From contig JADGJC010000060.1 of assembly GCA_027596075.1 (NCBI GenBank), positions 1-64,000 on the forward strand: 64,000 nt of DNA, in the 5' to 3' direction. Shown here piece by piece: positions 1 to 12,872 of this stretch. The notes beneath the pieces were generated by a model. That model was not told the origin of the DNA and made no database searches. It saw nothing but the letters and a program-made list of their open reading frames with translations. The position numbers were made by a program, and so were the translations under genes. The DNA comes from Rhizophlyctis rosea (taxonomy: Eukaryota > Chytridiomycota > Chytridiomycetes > Rhizophlyctidales > Rhizophlyctidaceae). Position 1 is the stretch's first letter. Every line of letters starts with the position of its first letter.

Positions 1-274
1 ACCTTCCGCTTTTTTCTCTCTATAAAACACAAAAAAACCAACCAAGTTTGTTGTGTTTTTGTGTTTACTTAATCTGTAACAAAACAAAACCCCCCCCCCC
101 CCCCCCCCCCCCAAAAAAAAACATCTCCAAACTGAATGCAACCCAAGAGTGATTTGATTCAAACGACTATAATTCGTCTCGTAATTGTCTACAAAGTACT
201 CTCTACCTGGTTCTACATCTACTATTTACAACCCCCTCCCTCCCCAAAATTGTCCATATGTGTGTCTTTCGAAT

Positions 275-1245
275 CTACACATCTGTCGTCTTCAGTAAAG
301 GCTGACCCCCCGCAGCGCCGTTCATAAATGGACATCGTGCAAGTTGTGTCGCGACGGTATCAATATCCCCTCCCCCCTCCTCCCCATCCAACTCCTTCTG
401 CGCCTCATCCATCTGCCGAAACATATCCATAGGGTCAAAGTACACATCAACAGCCGTAATGCGGAACTGATCATCCAACGTTGCCGTCGTCATGCCTCTG
501 ATGTCGATGACTTTGCCGGTTTTAGGGAGTGTGACTTTCTCTCCTCGTCTGGAGGTAATGAGAGATGGTAGTCGTGTCAGATGCACGGGTTTAAAAAAAT
601 TCAAGCTGAGGGAGCTAGATCGGAACCTCACACCCCCGAATACTCACTCATTCAACGCCGTATAATCGCCCAAAAACGTCCCCCAATGCCTCCACTTAAA
701 CGCCACCCTCGGCGGCCCACCATAAACCTCAAGCACCTCCCACGCAAACGTCGGCATCATCCTCTTAAACGTCTTATGACTCGCGGCAAAATCGTTATGT
801 TGAGGGTCATAGTATTTACTAGGAGACAGCAGAGCATTATACGTCCCAACCCGCGCCATTACTTCAGCCGGTTGCGATGGACCCCCGTTCAAGCGAAATT
901 CATAGGATTGGTGGTTAATGGTTCGCCATTCAGTAGGATCAGGTTTATAAGACGCTTCGATTTCCCAGTTTTTGACGACGTTCTCGACGAGTTCTTGGAG
1001 GCTGCCGGCTTGGTGGTTCATTATTTTGGCTGGGGTGCGCGGTGGTTGAGGTAAGGATTCATTTACTACCATTGTGCACAAGGGGAATAGATGCAAAGTC
1101 AATACTTACTCTCCCGCCATGCTTTACGAGTTTTCGAATAGTCCGGCTTTCTTCCGAATCGCCATTTTGCGTCATCTTGGAGGACGGCGTCTGGTGAGAG
1201 GAAGTAGTCGGGGAAGGAGGGGGAGGGTTCTTCTGTTGCTGTCAT
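275..1245 (-). CDS. SnoaL-like / pathogen-related protein (NTF2-like fold)
   Basis: Three exons read on the minus strand: 1245-1110, 1029-648 and 548-275, giving 263 residues. The first intron has a canonical GTAAGT donor. The protein resembles the plant and fungal 'pathogen-related protein' family, which has a SnoaL/NTF2-like alpha+beta cone. Visible family marks are the start ...PDYFLSPDAVLQDD, the segment GSLQELVENVVKNWEIEAS, the middle WRTINHQSYEFRLNGG and AFKWRHWGTFLGDY, and a late VDVYFDPMDMF. The family has no settled reaction; a small-molecule binding or lyase role is only inferred. The start was chosen at MTATEEPS because the open frame upstream of it has no family character. No signal peptide is visible, so it is probably cytosolic. 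Confidence 0.8.
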
Positions 1246-2377
1246 TTTATAGAAAGTCTCGGTCTTTGTAACGATATGCCGGGCCGATATGTTCTGAATG
1301 CGGTGCACAGCTCGTTTGCCACCAACGCAAATCGCGCGGACCTGTTACTCCTTTTATATAGCCAGATGGAACATGGCACCGGCTCTGCAGAAACGGGGCC
1401 GTGGATCAGTCTTTGTTGGCGGTCTGCCACCCAGGAAGGGCTGCGAAAAGGGATCCGTCCAAATTTTGCAATGATACTGACAGGAGGCAGTAGAGTGGTA
1501 GGACACATTATTTTTTCCGCTGCGATCTATCCTGCAGGTCCAGCAAGTCAGACCATCAACAGTGTTCGTTGTCTCCAGGTCCAGATTGCAGTTTGGCTTT
1601 TGGGATGCTGCATCTCTGTTGCAATCTTGATTTTCGATCTTCGGCGGGTTGATGTGCCGATGAAGGAAACCAGAGCGCGGTTGCAGGATGAGAGCACAGC
1701 GAAGACTCACCGCAAGTCCCTCCAGCCCAGCCTGCCCAGGTGGCCGCACCAACCGCCCATTTCGGCCGCGGTGAATTTTGAATGTTTCGTACCACGGACG
1801 CGATCCCGCCATCCAGGAGATCCAGGCGGAGGGGTTGCCTTCCATCATGCGGAGGGTTGCCGACGTGATCGGGCTGCTGACGGTCACCGCTTTCGACTTT
1901 GGTCGAGGGCTTCATTCAAAGTTTTCCACTTCCAAAATCGTTTGCGTGCAGAGTATGTATGCAAGCCATCATTCAGGCGGACCCCGCGTGGTTCTCAACA
2001 TGGCAGGACCACAATGCCGACCGGCCTGCGCGCGTTCCGCGCATCGATTCAATATGCAAGCGGAGGGCTACATATGGAAGGTGTGGGTTTGCGAATGTCA
2101 ACAGTCAAACAGCTAGAAGAATTACTTGCACCAATGAATGGGTGAGCTTGAAGACTTTGAAGCATTGGTGTGGATTTGGATTTTGGTGGGCGGACCGGCC
2201 AACCTGGCACCTGCAGTACCTGCTGACAAATCAGGTGCTGACGTGTTGTGAGTCATGTGTCCGAGTAAGCGGACCCGAGCCACTCCACCACTCCACCACG
2301 ATGCACAGGTTTCTCCTCAAACTCATCCACTGCCTCCACTGCCTCCATTCTCCCTCCCTCACCACAATTACGCCCCG
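1246..2377. other. Intergenic stretch, no gene recognised
   Basis: This is the space between the starts of the divergent SnoaL-like and haspin genes, so it probably includes both promoters. A 289-codon open frame on the plus strand (1276-2145) overlaps several equally open frames on the other strand. Its translation shows no domain, no amphipathic periodicity and no splice-supported continuation, so I do not call it a gene. Confidence 0.5.
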
Positions 2378-5300
2378 ATGAACCCTTACGCTGGAACACA
2401 AACAAGGGTTATACGGACTTACGGGAAGAAGTCGCAGCACAGGAGGTTGGGGAACAGGCATACTACTCAACTGTGGTCAGACGACGACGAGGAGGAGGGC
2501 GGGAACACCGCGGAAGGCACGCGAAGTGGAACAGGGAATGGCAACCTGAACCCCGTCACCGGATACGGAAGATACGCGTCAAATAGCAAACCATCACCGC
2601 CATCAAGTGATTCCAGCAGTGACAGTAGTATTGATAGTGATAGGGAGAACAATACTCGGGTTCCAGCCAGTGCCAGGAATGGAAGTGGGCAGGGTGGATT
2701 GGTCGGAGGGGTTACACGCGCCAAACCGGAAGGACGGCAGGCTCGGCCAGTCGTCAACACGTCGGAATCGGACTCAGATAACGAAAGCACAACCACTGTA
2801 GCCAAACAACCTGGATCCCAAAACACCACAACACGACATACTCGCAAACCCCTTTCACACGACAATACCGCAAAGGCGAATCGCACATCACCAGAAGGAA
2901 GCAACGCGCGGAAGGGCGGACATCGACGGGAGCGGAAGGGTGTTGCGGATGTGGAGTCTGGATCGGAGGAGGAGGTGTATGTTCCTAGACCGACGAGACG
3001 GCGTGGGAGGGTGGTTGAGTCGCCGTCACCGTCGGTTTCTCCGGTCCCGTCGTTGCCGGTGAAAGGGAACGATGAAAATGATGTTGATGGGAAGGTGGAC
3101 GTGTCGGGTAGGCGGGAGGAGACGCCTTTGATGTCGAAATTGGATGATTCGGAGGATGTGGGGTGGCAGATGGGGGGCAATGATGAAGGGGTTATTGAAG
3201 GAGTTATGGTGGTGGAGCACAGCTTGCAAGGGGATGTGGTTGATGGGGACCAGGCGGAATCTTCGAGGGAGGTGACGATAAATCGAGACTGCGTGCAGGT
3301 TGTGGATCATGACAATGGACAAACACACAATTCGCCGGGACAGACTTCTCAATCGGATATAGCAACAATCGAGCAACCGCGTAAAAGTCTGTCAACGATA
3401 CCGGAAGACCAAACTCAACTTCCCAACACTACCACCATCGTCGCCCCAACCTCTGCATCATCCCATATACCATCAACATCCCCCAATACCTCAACACAAC
3501 CCCAACACCCCACAAAATCCATAACACCAACAATAAACCGAACGACCCACATCCCCTTCCCAACCGCCAGCGCCACGCACATCGACATCCGGCGTGCAGA
3601 GGCAGTGAACCCGTCTCTTACCATGACGGCGCCGAGATTCGATTTGGGCGCCACGCCGGCGGTCGGAGTTGGTGGTGGGAGGAGGAGTTTAGGATGGGGG
3701 TTGTCGCCTATTAGGAGTGATGATGGGTGGGAGAGTGGGGTGGGAGGAGGAGGAAAGGGAAGTGGGATGGGGGAGTTTTCGATTGCGACAGAGGGGGAGG
3801 TGGTATTTTCGCCTGGTGGGGAGGGAAGGGTGGGGTGGGGTGGCGGTACGGATGGGCGGTTGGGTGCTGCATCGGGGGGGAATCAGATGTCTGGGTCACC
3901 GGGTGTTCCAGTCAAGGAGTTGAATGGAACGTCGCCGCGTAAAGAGCCATCCCCGCCTCCTGCCAAACGTCACACCTCGCTTTCTCCTACTCCTTCACAT
4001 CCATCCCCACAACACATCCCGTCTTCACTGTCGCCCGCTGAACCATCTCCCCAACCTTCTCCACCACCAACCACAATACACGTAAACGGAGCAGACATCA
4101 ACACGTTACAGCAAAGTGTCAAAAACCTTTCTCTGAGCCAACCTGCAACGTCGGCGGCGGCGATGGAGGCAGAGTTGGTGAGAGGGATGGCGGGTTTGGT
4201 TCTTGATGAGCCTGGGGGGAAGCCACGGGGTGAGGAAGCGCAGAAAGCGAAGCGGAAAGCCAAACGGGCGGAAGACAGGCGAAAGACTATGGCTAGGAGG
4301 ATGACGATGGGGGGTGTGCAGTTGGTGCAGGAGGTATGTTCATTCTGTATATTTTGGATCATGGTTATCATCCCAGCGGTAAAATTGAATATCCTGACCT
4401 GTTGGCATGAAAACGGCAGATCGGAATACGGGATCTGCTGCAGTTATGTGACCAAACGGCTCCATTACCATTTGAGCGCGTACTCGACTTGAGGTAAAAA
4501 AAACAAAACCTTCTCCAAAATCCTTGTTCAACATGCTTCCCTACATTTCTCCCCACTCACCACACCCCCGCTCACTGTCCCTCCAGCACGATCACATCAA
4601 AACTAGGCGAAGCGACGTACAGTGAGGTGTTTTCGTTAATGTATCATGGGCGGAGCGCGGCGTTGAAGGTTATCCCGTTTGGGGATGTGAAGGCCGGGCA
4701 GCCGGATGTGAAGGGTGTTGTGCAAGAAGTGAGGATTGCGAGGTGTTTGACGGAGAGGGTTGGTGGGGGGTTTGTTGAGTTGCTTGGGTGAGTTGATTAT
4801 GTTGGTTTGGAGGGAAGGGGGAGGAAAGGGTAGAGGTGTGGTGGTGTGGAGAAGGAAGCGGGATGAGGAGGTCTTGCTTCTCTTCATATTTGTTTTATTT
4901 ACCGGTTTTTTTGTTTACCCTTTTCAGAGTTGGTGTTTGTCGCGGTCCTTATCCCAAGCGATTATTGGAGCTGTGGGACCGGTGGGAGGTTGATATGGGG
5001 AAGGAGAGTGAGAATGAGAGTCCTGGTATGTTTGCATTCTCCGCCTTCCACACCCATTATTCCACCCCAAAACTCACCATCTCCCGCCCTCCCCATCCTC
5101 CAAAGACACACACCCAGCAACCCAACTCTACGCCCTCCTAATCCTCACCAACGGAGGCCGAGACCTCGAACACGTCCTACCAACACAAATCACAAGTCAT
5201 GATCAGATCCGGTCGATTTTGGTGCAGGTTATGGTCGCCGTTGCGAGGGCGGAGAGGAGGGTTGGGTTTGAGCATCGGGATTTGCATTGGGGGAATGTGT

Positions 5301-6134
5301 TGGTTAGGGAGAGTTGTGGGGGTGGTGGGAGGAGGAAGGGGGTTGTGGGTGGGGATGGGGACGGTGCGGGGGGGAAGTGGGAGGTGGAGTTTGAGGGGGC
5401 GGGGATGGAGGTTACGGTTATTGATTTTACGTTGGGGAGGGTTGAGGATGGTGAGTTTTCTTGAGTGGGTGGGCTTTAAGATATGAGGTGACTGATGGTG
5501 TTCTGTTTCCTCTCTGGATGCAGGTGGGGAGGTGTATTATGTTCCATTGAACGATGAAGAGTTCTTTACGGGGAAAGGAAAGGGAAAGCGAGGAGGTTTG
5601 TTGTTTGTTGTTTTCTTTCGTGCTTGTGGTTGCTCGAGCAGGGGATTTAGGTCCTTAGTGATCTTTGCTCGCGAATCCTGATGATTGACATGGCTACATA
5701 CCCTCAAATTAGGGGACTTGCAGTTTGACATATACCGATGGATGCGGGAGGAGACGAAGGAGAGGTGGGAGGATTTTCATCCTAAGACGAATGTGTTTGT
5801 AAGTTTGGAGTTTTTCGTTCTGTTCGGCGCGGTACCCGACTTCTATTTTTCCTTGGTAACCCAACCCTCACAAACCCTCTCCTGCTTATTTCTCCTTCCC
5901 CTCCAGTGGCTCCACTACCTCATAGATAAACACCTCACGCACGCAGCGCTTTTCAGTGCAAAGTCTCGAGGGAGAGATGGCGGTGGCAGGGAGGAGAAGA
6001 GGGAGCTTGTGGCGTTTCGGGAGAGGGTTTTGGAGTGTGGGAGTGTTGGGGAGGTGTTGGAGAGGGAGGTTGAGAGGGGGGAGGGGTATTTTTGGGGTGG
6101 TGGTGGGGGGTGGGAGGTTAAAAAAGTTGGTTAG
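2378..6134 (+). CDS. Haspin-type atypical protein kinase (histone H3 Thr3 kinase)
   Basis: Eight exons: 2378-4333, 4420-4493, 4587-4787, 4928-5025, 5106-5450, 5524-5595, 5713-5798, 5907-6134; 1019 residues. Residues 1 to about 650 are a Ser/Pro/Gly-rich, low-complexity tail beginning MNPYAGTQ and containing RTYGKK. The kinase domain follows: LGEATYSEVF (glycine-loop equivalent), ALKVIPFGD (lysine), then HRDLHWGNVLV at about 833 (catalytic loop). A DFT at about 883 replaces the usual DFG. The run FDIYRWMREE near the end is also typical. HRDLHWGN and DFT/DYT in place of DFG are hallmarks of haspin, which phosphorylates histone H3 Thr3 at mitotic centromeres. The methionine at 2378 is preferred over an upstream in-frame ATG at 2255 because family-like sequence begins there. 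Confidence 0.93.
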
Positions 6135-6455
6135 GTGTAAGGGGGTTTATTGGTCGGTGGGAGTGTAAATAGTGGTTGTAAAGTTTTGTGGTGAGAGGTG
6201 TACATTTCGGAAGGTTTACTAGAGTTGGTGACCATGGAACAAATGCGCGGAAATATGCGAAAGGGTTCGACTGATGAGTGTGTGGCCAAAAAACCAAGGC
6301 CAAAGAACCAGAACAAATGTCACAATAGTAACGAATCACCACCACCATTAGGGTCATAGAAACTTGTGTTCAGCTGTGATGAGACGCAATGTCCGTTTTC
6401 CGCCCAAATGGGCTCCCATAAACTTCGTCATACCCAAAAGAGTGATATGTAAAAA

Positions 6456-6767
6456 TTAGTTTTGCATATAGCAATCGTGTGACTCCATTTGCGTAAGGGC
6501 GATTCGGCCTTCATCGAAAGCGGCGCGAACGGACTCGGATGGGTGGGCGCTGGTTGGCTGAGATGTCAAGCTCTCCGTTCTTTCTCGGTGAGCTTTTGAT
6601 TTAGCGACTTGTTTGCTGAGGGATTCGGCGAGGCTGTCGATCGAGGGATGGTCCAATAGTATCGTAGTCAATACTTCGGGCGAGCAGGTCGGGAGGAAAC
6701 GCCGAAGCGCAAGTTCTTGAAGCGATGGAGGTTCTTCATTGCTGTCAGATTGCGACATCTTTGACAA
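6456..6767 (-). CDS. Small hypothetical protein (103 aa)
   Basis: Single uninterrupted frame starting MSKMSQSDSNEEPPSLQELALRR. The first 60 residues look helical (LALRRFLPTCSPEVLTTILL, then IDSLAESLSKQVAK). The tail is polar, with RTESLTSQPTS. It lies convergent to haspin, about 320 bases after its stop. I do not recognise a family. The composition is protein-like rather than a shadow of another gene, but transcript evidence is needed. Confidence 0.45.
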   Translation of the reverse strand: MSKMSQSDSNEEPPSLQELALRRFLPTCSPEVLTTILLDHPSIDSLAESLSKQVAKSKAHRERTESLTSQPTSAHPSESVRAAFDEGRIALTQMESHDCYMQN

Positions 6768-6938
6768 GTTTCAAGTGGAGAGATGAATGTCTATGGGAGG
6801 GAGCATTCGTTTGTTTACCCCCCTTTTTTGCAATTGTCCTAAATCCAATTGCGCAGTCACCAAGCAAGAACAGGGTATTATGGGCCCAGCTTACATAATC
6901 GCGGACCCCCGAACAAATCTCTCCGATTCAACGCACTC

Positions 6939-6965
6939 AGGGTTAGGGTTAGGGTTAGGGTTAGG
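6939..6965 (+). repeat. Interstitial telomere-type repeat, about 4.5 copies of TTAGGG
   Basis: A perfect run of the TTAGGG unit lies about 225 bases upstream of the receptor start codon. It is flanked by unique sequence, so it is not a chromosome end. Short teloboxes like this occur in fungal promoters and bind TRF/Tbf1-type factors. A role here is inference. Confidence 0.85.
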
Positions 6966-7187
6966 ATTCAACGTCCCTCCCGTTCACCAATCCAATTTAG
7001 TAACCTCATCGGCGATCCCCGATCCAAAACAGATCCAGCAACCGGGTACTGAATCAGCCTCAATGAAGTGCAACACTTCCAAATAAGTTCAATAGTTTCT
7101 CCTCCGCGCCCATTCGTCCCCAGGCGTCGTGTTTCTGATGTCTCTTCTCTTTACTCTTGTCGCATCATTCAAGATCTCCCGGAACCG

Positions 7188-10100
7188 ATGCTTCGCAAGA
7201 TCCTATCTGGCATTGTTTTAGCATGTATCGCCATACCCGCCATCGCCCAAAAATATGACTTTCCCAGCCCTCCAGGCGTGTTGATCTTCAAGGATGACAG
7301 CACGACTGGCACGACATACGCGCTTGATACCACCACGGCCGCTCCCAGTGATGCAAACACGGCGAAAGTATTCCAAGTTAGCATTCCAATCGGTGGAACG
7401 TTTGCGCAAAATGCGGGCGACTCCCCATTTGTCGCCTTCTCCTATGTCAGATATGAGGCGATTAATTTATGGATTCAGGTTTGTGCTCTACATCTCTGCA
7501 AGCTACCTCGACTGCTTGCGCATATGTATTAATTGACATGAAACCCACAAGGCTCCTGCATCAGCAAACTTGCAACTTAGACTTTCGCGCCTGTCCAATA
7601 ATGATCTGTGTATAGACAAGCCGGCGGTACAGCTGTTGGATGGCAACAAGTCGAGCACCATTACCCCATTCAACTCGCAGTGGAGAAGATTGACCATTAA
7701 GTTGGCGGACTGCAAGGGTAAAGGTGTCTACGATCGATTGTCAATTGTTAATCTTGGTGGATCGGTGAGTTTGCAATATTGCAATAGACAACTGCATTGC
7801 TGAATACATCACTGAAAGCATACCATCTGACCCGGTTATGCAGACTGCCACATTCGCGCTTGCGGGATACGTGGGCTATGTAAGTGTGCTTGGATTTGGA
7901 CACATCTGTCATTCACAAGTTCGATGGCCAACTCCTTGCATATGGCTTCTTTCTCCGCAGATAGACGGCATCGACCGCATACCGCGATATGTGAACCCAA
8001 TGCCGATACCGACCGTAACAAACTACAGCATCTTCCTCACAGAGAACCAAACATGGTCCGGCATCCACGAACGTGAAGTCGGATTGCGCGCGCAATGGGT
8101 GTGTGATTTCACCACTGGTTGGCGAGGATGTACGTTACTATACTACTGCTTTGTTCGTGCGTAGCTGAGGGTGTTTTCTCGACTTACCAATCTGCTTACT
8201 TGGCGGATAGATGGGAACCTCTCGGACGTCTTTATCCACGGATATCGCGAGTATGGTTTCCCGTGGCGACAGTAAATAAATGTGCATCATAACTGACCAC
8301 GATCTACAGCACTACGGAAGGACCGATGCCAATGGACATTTCTAGCGCTCGCTGGACAGGATACGGGTATAACTATACTTGGGCTTGGGATGTATGTTAC
8401 TATCATCGGTCGGAACAGGGTTCACTGGCATCATGTCTAACACTCACACTGATAGCCCAACACATGGTTCATCCGGTTGACTGTGGACGCTCCAAATCCC
8501 ATGCTGGGATGTGGTGAGTTCAACGATCCCAGCATATCCCTTTTCACTACTCTGGATCGAACCCGTCTTCGTTTCATGCCGCTTACTGAACAAACCTACA
8601 TCACCAGCCCTCCACAACGCGGACTTCTTCATCGTCGGCAACCAAGACACCGCAACGGAATGGTTGGTGGTATGGGTGCCGCAGATTCGAAACGAACTGG
8701 TAAGACTGTTACAAGTCGCCCTCAACTCATCGACGCATTGGAACTTGACATCATTGACTAGATCCATACCCTCGCGACATACGCCAAGTATGTCCGGAAG
8801 AAGAAAGAGCAGGGTGTTGACGTGGCAATAGAGGTTCGGACTAGAGTGCCAAGCTATTTGAGGACTGATCAATATGGTACGTCGTCCATGAGTACGCCTG
8901 TCACAAACCCCATTCAATGATCTGACCCTGCATCTCCATTCATCCCACGCTCACGCTCAAAGAATACGGCTGGATCCACCTCGTCACTCCCGAATGTCCA
9001 CAAAACGTAACTCGGTACTGGAAGTGTCCTGATATCATGTGGTTTTTGGATGACCAGATGGGGGAAATGTACTATTTGGATCGCTTAGCTCCTATCAGTG
9101 AGTGCGGCATATTTGTAAGGTTTCTCTCTATACGCCGGGTGGGCTCACCATGACGTCATTTCTACATCCAGCTATGGCCAATCAAGAATGTACGTGTTGT
9201 TTTGCGTCCCCCCGTTACATAGTGAAAGTCTAACTGGTGATCATATACATATTATTAGATTTCCAGAAAACCGGGTAAGCACAAAGTAACTCCACCCACT
9301 TGCAACCTCTGGCACCCCCCTCCAAAAACTCATCCCTGCCTTTCTCCCCTTCAACCCCAGCTACGACGCAACATACGACATCCTCCCCATCTTCGAAAAG
9401 CTCATCTACTACAACAACGACTACTACGCCCTCCCCGTCAAGGTCAAGACATCCCCTTGGCACATCCACTGGCCCAACTTCCAGGCCGCGCTCGCAGTCA
9501 ACAATACCCTGAAGGTGCCACCACCCTATAGTGGCACAACAGGCGCGTGGTGGAATAGTTGGACCATGAAGGATTTCATGAGGATTTTGGAGGCTATGTA
9601 TTTGCAGCTTAGTGAGTTGTGCGTGTGCTATGTTGATGAGAATTGAGCTGATGATGTATTGGGTAGACCTTAGGGCACTGTTTGTCTTTCCACCAGATCT
9701 TGGACATACTGTTTTGTGGCAGTACTTGTCTTTTAGTTGGGGAGGTAAGAGCTTTTGCGAGCACAGTTGATGTTGCACATCTGAAGCCTGACCGCTGGGT
9801 TTCTAGCAACGATCCTAAACTCAGATGGACGGTACTGTACCGTCCTATCCCCGAAAATCTTCAACTCATCTCGGCTAATATACGCCCTTCAACAGCTGTG
9901 CACTCAATAACAAGTACGCAGAACAAGCGATGAACGAAAGTTTGTAAGTTCTCATCTGTCTTCACCACCCTCACCCTTTTCCAGCGTCTAATCAAGACTA
10001 CCTGTCATTGTCAGCGTCAACTGGGTCCGCAACTACCCGGACCTAATCGCAAAACGTCTGCCTTGGGAACAATTCTGGAAGGACTGGTACAAGTATCTCC

Positions 10101-12872
10101 CTGCAGACCCCATCGACCCCTTGAAGGAGACGCTCTTCCCGATGGGTGTTGCGGTCTTCAATTCCACTAGTGGGACTCCCACTCAGCAGAAGTCGGACTG
10201 GCAGGGTGGGTTAATGATAGTGATCGTGCCGGGTGAGAGGGTCTTGCAGTTCAAATTTTCTGAAACATTGATATATCTAGGATTTGCGATCAGTAACTTG
10301 GATAATAGCCAGCTTGGTGTATGGGTAAGTGCAGAGTGACCCGCGCGATGCTGTAGCATTATCATAGCAAGTGACTATCCTCATTCGATTTTCACCATGC
10401 AGAAAAAGATCTACCCTCCGAGTAAGTGTTGTGGCTACAGGTTTCTATGTTTCACAACATCTAATGAGCCATCGTATATCTCCTTGCGCATCACCAGCCG
10501 GAATTTCCCAAGTAGAGGGTCTTGTGGTCGGACTGTACAGCAACTCCACCAAACTCGTCTTGGCGCACGACTGCATTATTGAAACTATTGGTAACAGTCC
10601 TGCCTTGCACAGCTTGGGTCCGCATCTTGGCGCAACATGGACATCTTAATGATACTCAATCCTCTCAGCTCGAGATGAAGATTTCCACGTTAACAACCCG
10701 CGATACTTACCCGCAGATCTAAACGGCGGCGTATCAGGATGGCGTTCGGCACTGTTGACATCCGAATATCTCGATGATGCCAAACAATTGGAGATTGACA
10801 ATGAGCTCTACTTGAGTCATGCTGCGTTCCGAGGGTATCCCTTGCAAGGGAGTCGGAGTTGGGCTGTCATGGCGCAGGTGAGGTTAGGTTTTGAATCATG
10901 ACGGTGAGGGTGTAGGCTGACTGGCATTCCAATTGATAGAATGATCCAATGAATTTGGCGATGAACGATATTCAGTATAAGGTTTGTGCCGGGGTTTATC
11001 ATGAAGGGGCTAACATGGATTGACTGACCCATCGCTGATCATGCACATTAGAATATGACAGCAGCGCAAGGGCTTAAACGTGCCTGTCAGGTGAGTGATT
11101 TCCATTCAGTGACCAGAGCGGGTTTCATGAACCATATGTCCTGATGCTGAGCTTGATATCGAACGTTCACTTCAATAGATCATTGACTGGCACACAATGC
11201 CCGCCTGCACTGCTGACGACTACCACTCCTACCCCGTGATCGTTCCAGAGAAAAACAAAGTCGACATGTATTATGATTGGAAGCCATCAACTGTGAGTGC
11301 TTTCTCCAGTCGGCGCCGCTCCATGCTCGTCCCAATCCTAATGCCATTTGTACAAACCCATATTCCCAGCTCAACGTCACCTGCCGCGCGGACATTTCCA
11401 AGGCTGTTGTACTTCCAAGCCCCGTCACTTCTGCATTTGCAGCAACCACAATCAGCATGAACTCTCGATCTGGCTTAGGCATGTTTGTGATTTCATCCAT
11501 TGGGGCAGCCTACGAGATTATCCTCTTTGGAGTGTTTTTGTGGAAGAGGAATGCCCAGGTCGTCAAGGCGGCGAGTTTGGGTGCCAGTTGTTTGATCTTC
11601 ATTGGTAAGCTGTCTCTTGGATTTTGTTGCCTACCTTCTCACCATTTCAGTCGTGGATGAGCGTACAAAAACTTACTGGATGTGATTTTCCAGGAGCTTG
11701 CTTCTGTCTTGCGTCAGTGATGATGCGTGTCAGCCCTGACCAACAGCATGGGTGGGCACAATGCTATGGCACCTGTGAGTTTTTGCATTGTTTATCACTG
11801 ATCCCCGCTTTGTAATTTCTAAAACTTCCTGCACCAGATTGGGCCCTCGCGGTAGGCTTCAGCCTTGTGCTGGGTTCACTCGGAATGAAGTCCTACCGTG
11901 TGCATGTCATCTTCAATCATTCGGAAATAGCCAAAACTACGTCGTACTCATTTCCAGACTGGAAGCTGTTGCTTTACATTGCTGCCCTGGTGGCGGGGGA
12001 GGTCTTTTGCTGTTTGGTAAGCGTCCTATTGTTGTTGCACATCATGGCGGAGTGCTAACGGAATGCAAGATATATCAATTTTGGCAAGCGGATGATGCAA
12101 CATGGCAGAAAATGGTGATTACGTCGGATAGTGTGGTTTACTTGGATGACTGCCCTCAGTCACATCGTGGGGCGACTATCATACTATATGTGGTAAGTGA
12201 ATAATGTAGTCACTATGCGCTGTTCCTATCTAAGGGCGATTTAACTTCTCTCCAGTATAATATCCTGCTTGTTTTCATTGCCGCCTTCTATGCTTTCATG
12301 ACCAGGAAAGTCGTATCCGGTGCGTCCCGGCCCGCTTCACTTGGGATGGCATTTGACTATGATCTCTAACCAATGCCATAATGCAGCATTCAATGAAAAC
12401 ATCTTCACTGCGAGCGCTATCGGTCTCATTTCCGTGGTCGTAATTGTGATCACGCCGGTGCTGAGCATGATCGATACTCATGAAGCCATGTGCGTCTCCT
12501 TGAAATTGGTCTATGAAGACTCCACTAAACATATCGTTCCGCAGCTTTATGCTGGTCGCCGTTGGTATCACGATAGCCACCATCTTGTCCACGTCCGTCT
12601 TTGCTCTCCCGAAGCTGTTGATTGCCGGTGGAATCATCATACACCGTGACATCCAGGAGTCCATTGAGAGCAAGATGATGAAGGAGCAGAAGAAGGCAAT
12701 GAGAGCGTTGGATGCCAGCATGGTTGTGCACGGGGCTGGCATGTCCGACAAAAGATCATCAGAACCGTCGAGCAATCCCACTAGTGCTCCCACAAGCGCT
12801 CCAGGTCGTTCGGCTGGAGGATCACTGATCAGTAGATCGAATGACTATGAAGGAGGCGTTGAGGATGCATAA
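7188..12872 (+). CDS. Class C (GABA-B/glutamate-like) seven-helix receptor with large ectodomain
   Basis: A gene with roughly 25-30 short exons. It starts with a signal peptide (MLRKILSGIVLACIAIPAIA). A long lumenal/extracellular part with many NxS/T sites follows (about 7250-11400). Near 9420-9460 it contains NNDYYALPVKVK, reminiscent of the 'YALP' signature of bacterial family-1 solute-binding proteins, which is an inference. From 11450 seven hydrophobic helices follow. They include a Cys in AQCYGT (loop 1), a Cys in YLDDCPQS (loop 2), the third-helix end LGMKSYRVHVIF and the helix-6 start FNENIFTAS, all typical of class C receptors. The tail EQKKAMRALDASM could form a short coiled coil. 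The exact exon near 9880-9950 is uncertain. Probably a plasma-membrane nutrient or signal sensor. Confidence 0.85.

Noticed and set aside
91..112. Long poly-C run near the window start
   Set aside because: It is a homopolymer just past the 3' end of a gene, with no repeat partner; its length may be partly assembly artefact.
1276..2145. 289-codon plus-strand open frame
   Set aside because: Overlapping open frames of 177 and 119 codons lie on the other strand; the translation has no domain and no splice-linked continuation.
2467..3180. 237-codon minus-strand open frame
   Set aside because: It is the antisense shadow of the low-complexity haspin N-terminus.
6900..6970. Chromosome end at the TTAGGG repeats
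   Set aside because: Only about 4.5 units, with unique coding sequence on both sides.
9230..9778. 182-codon minus-strand open frame
   Set aside because: It lies antisense to well-supported receptor exons, whose splice phases and content explain the sequence.
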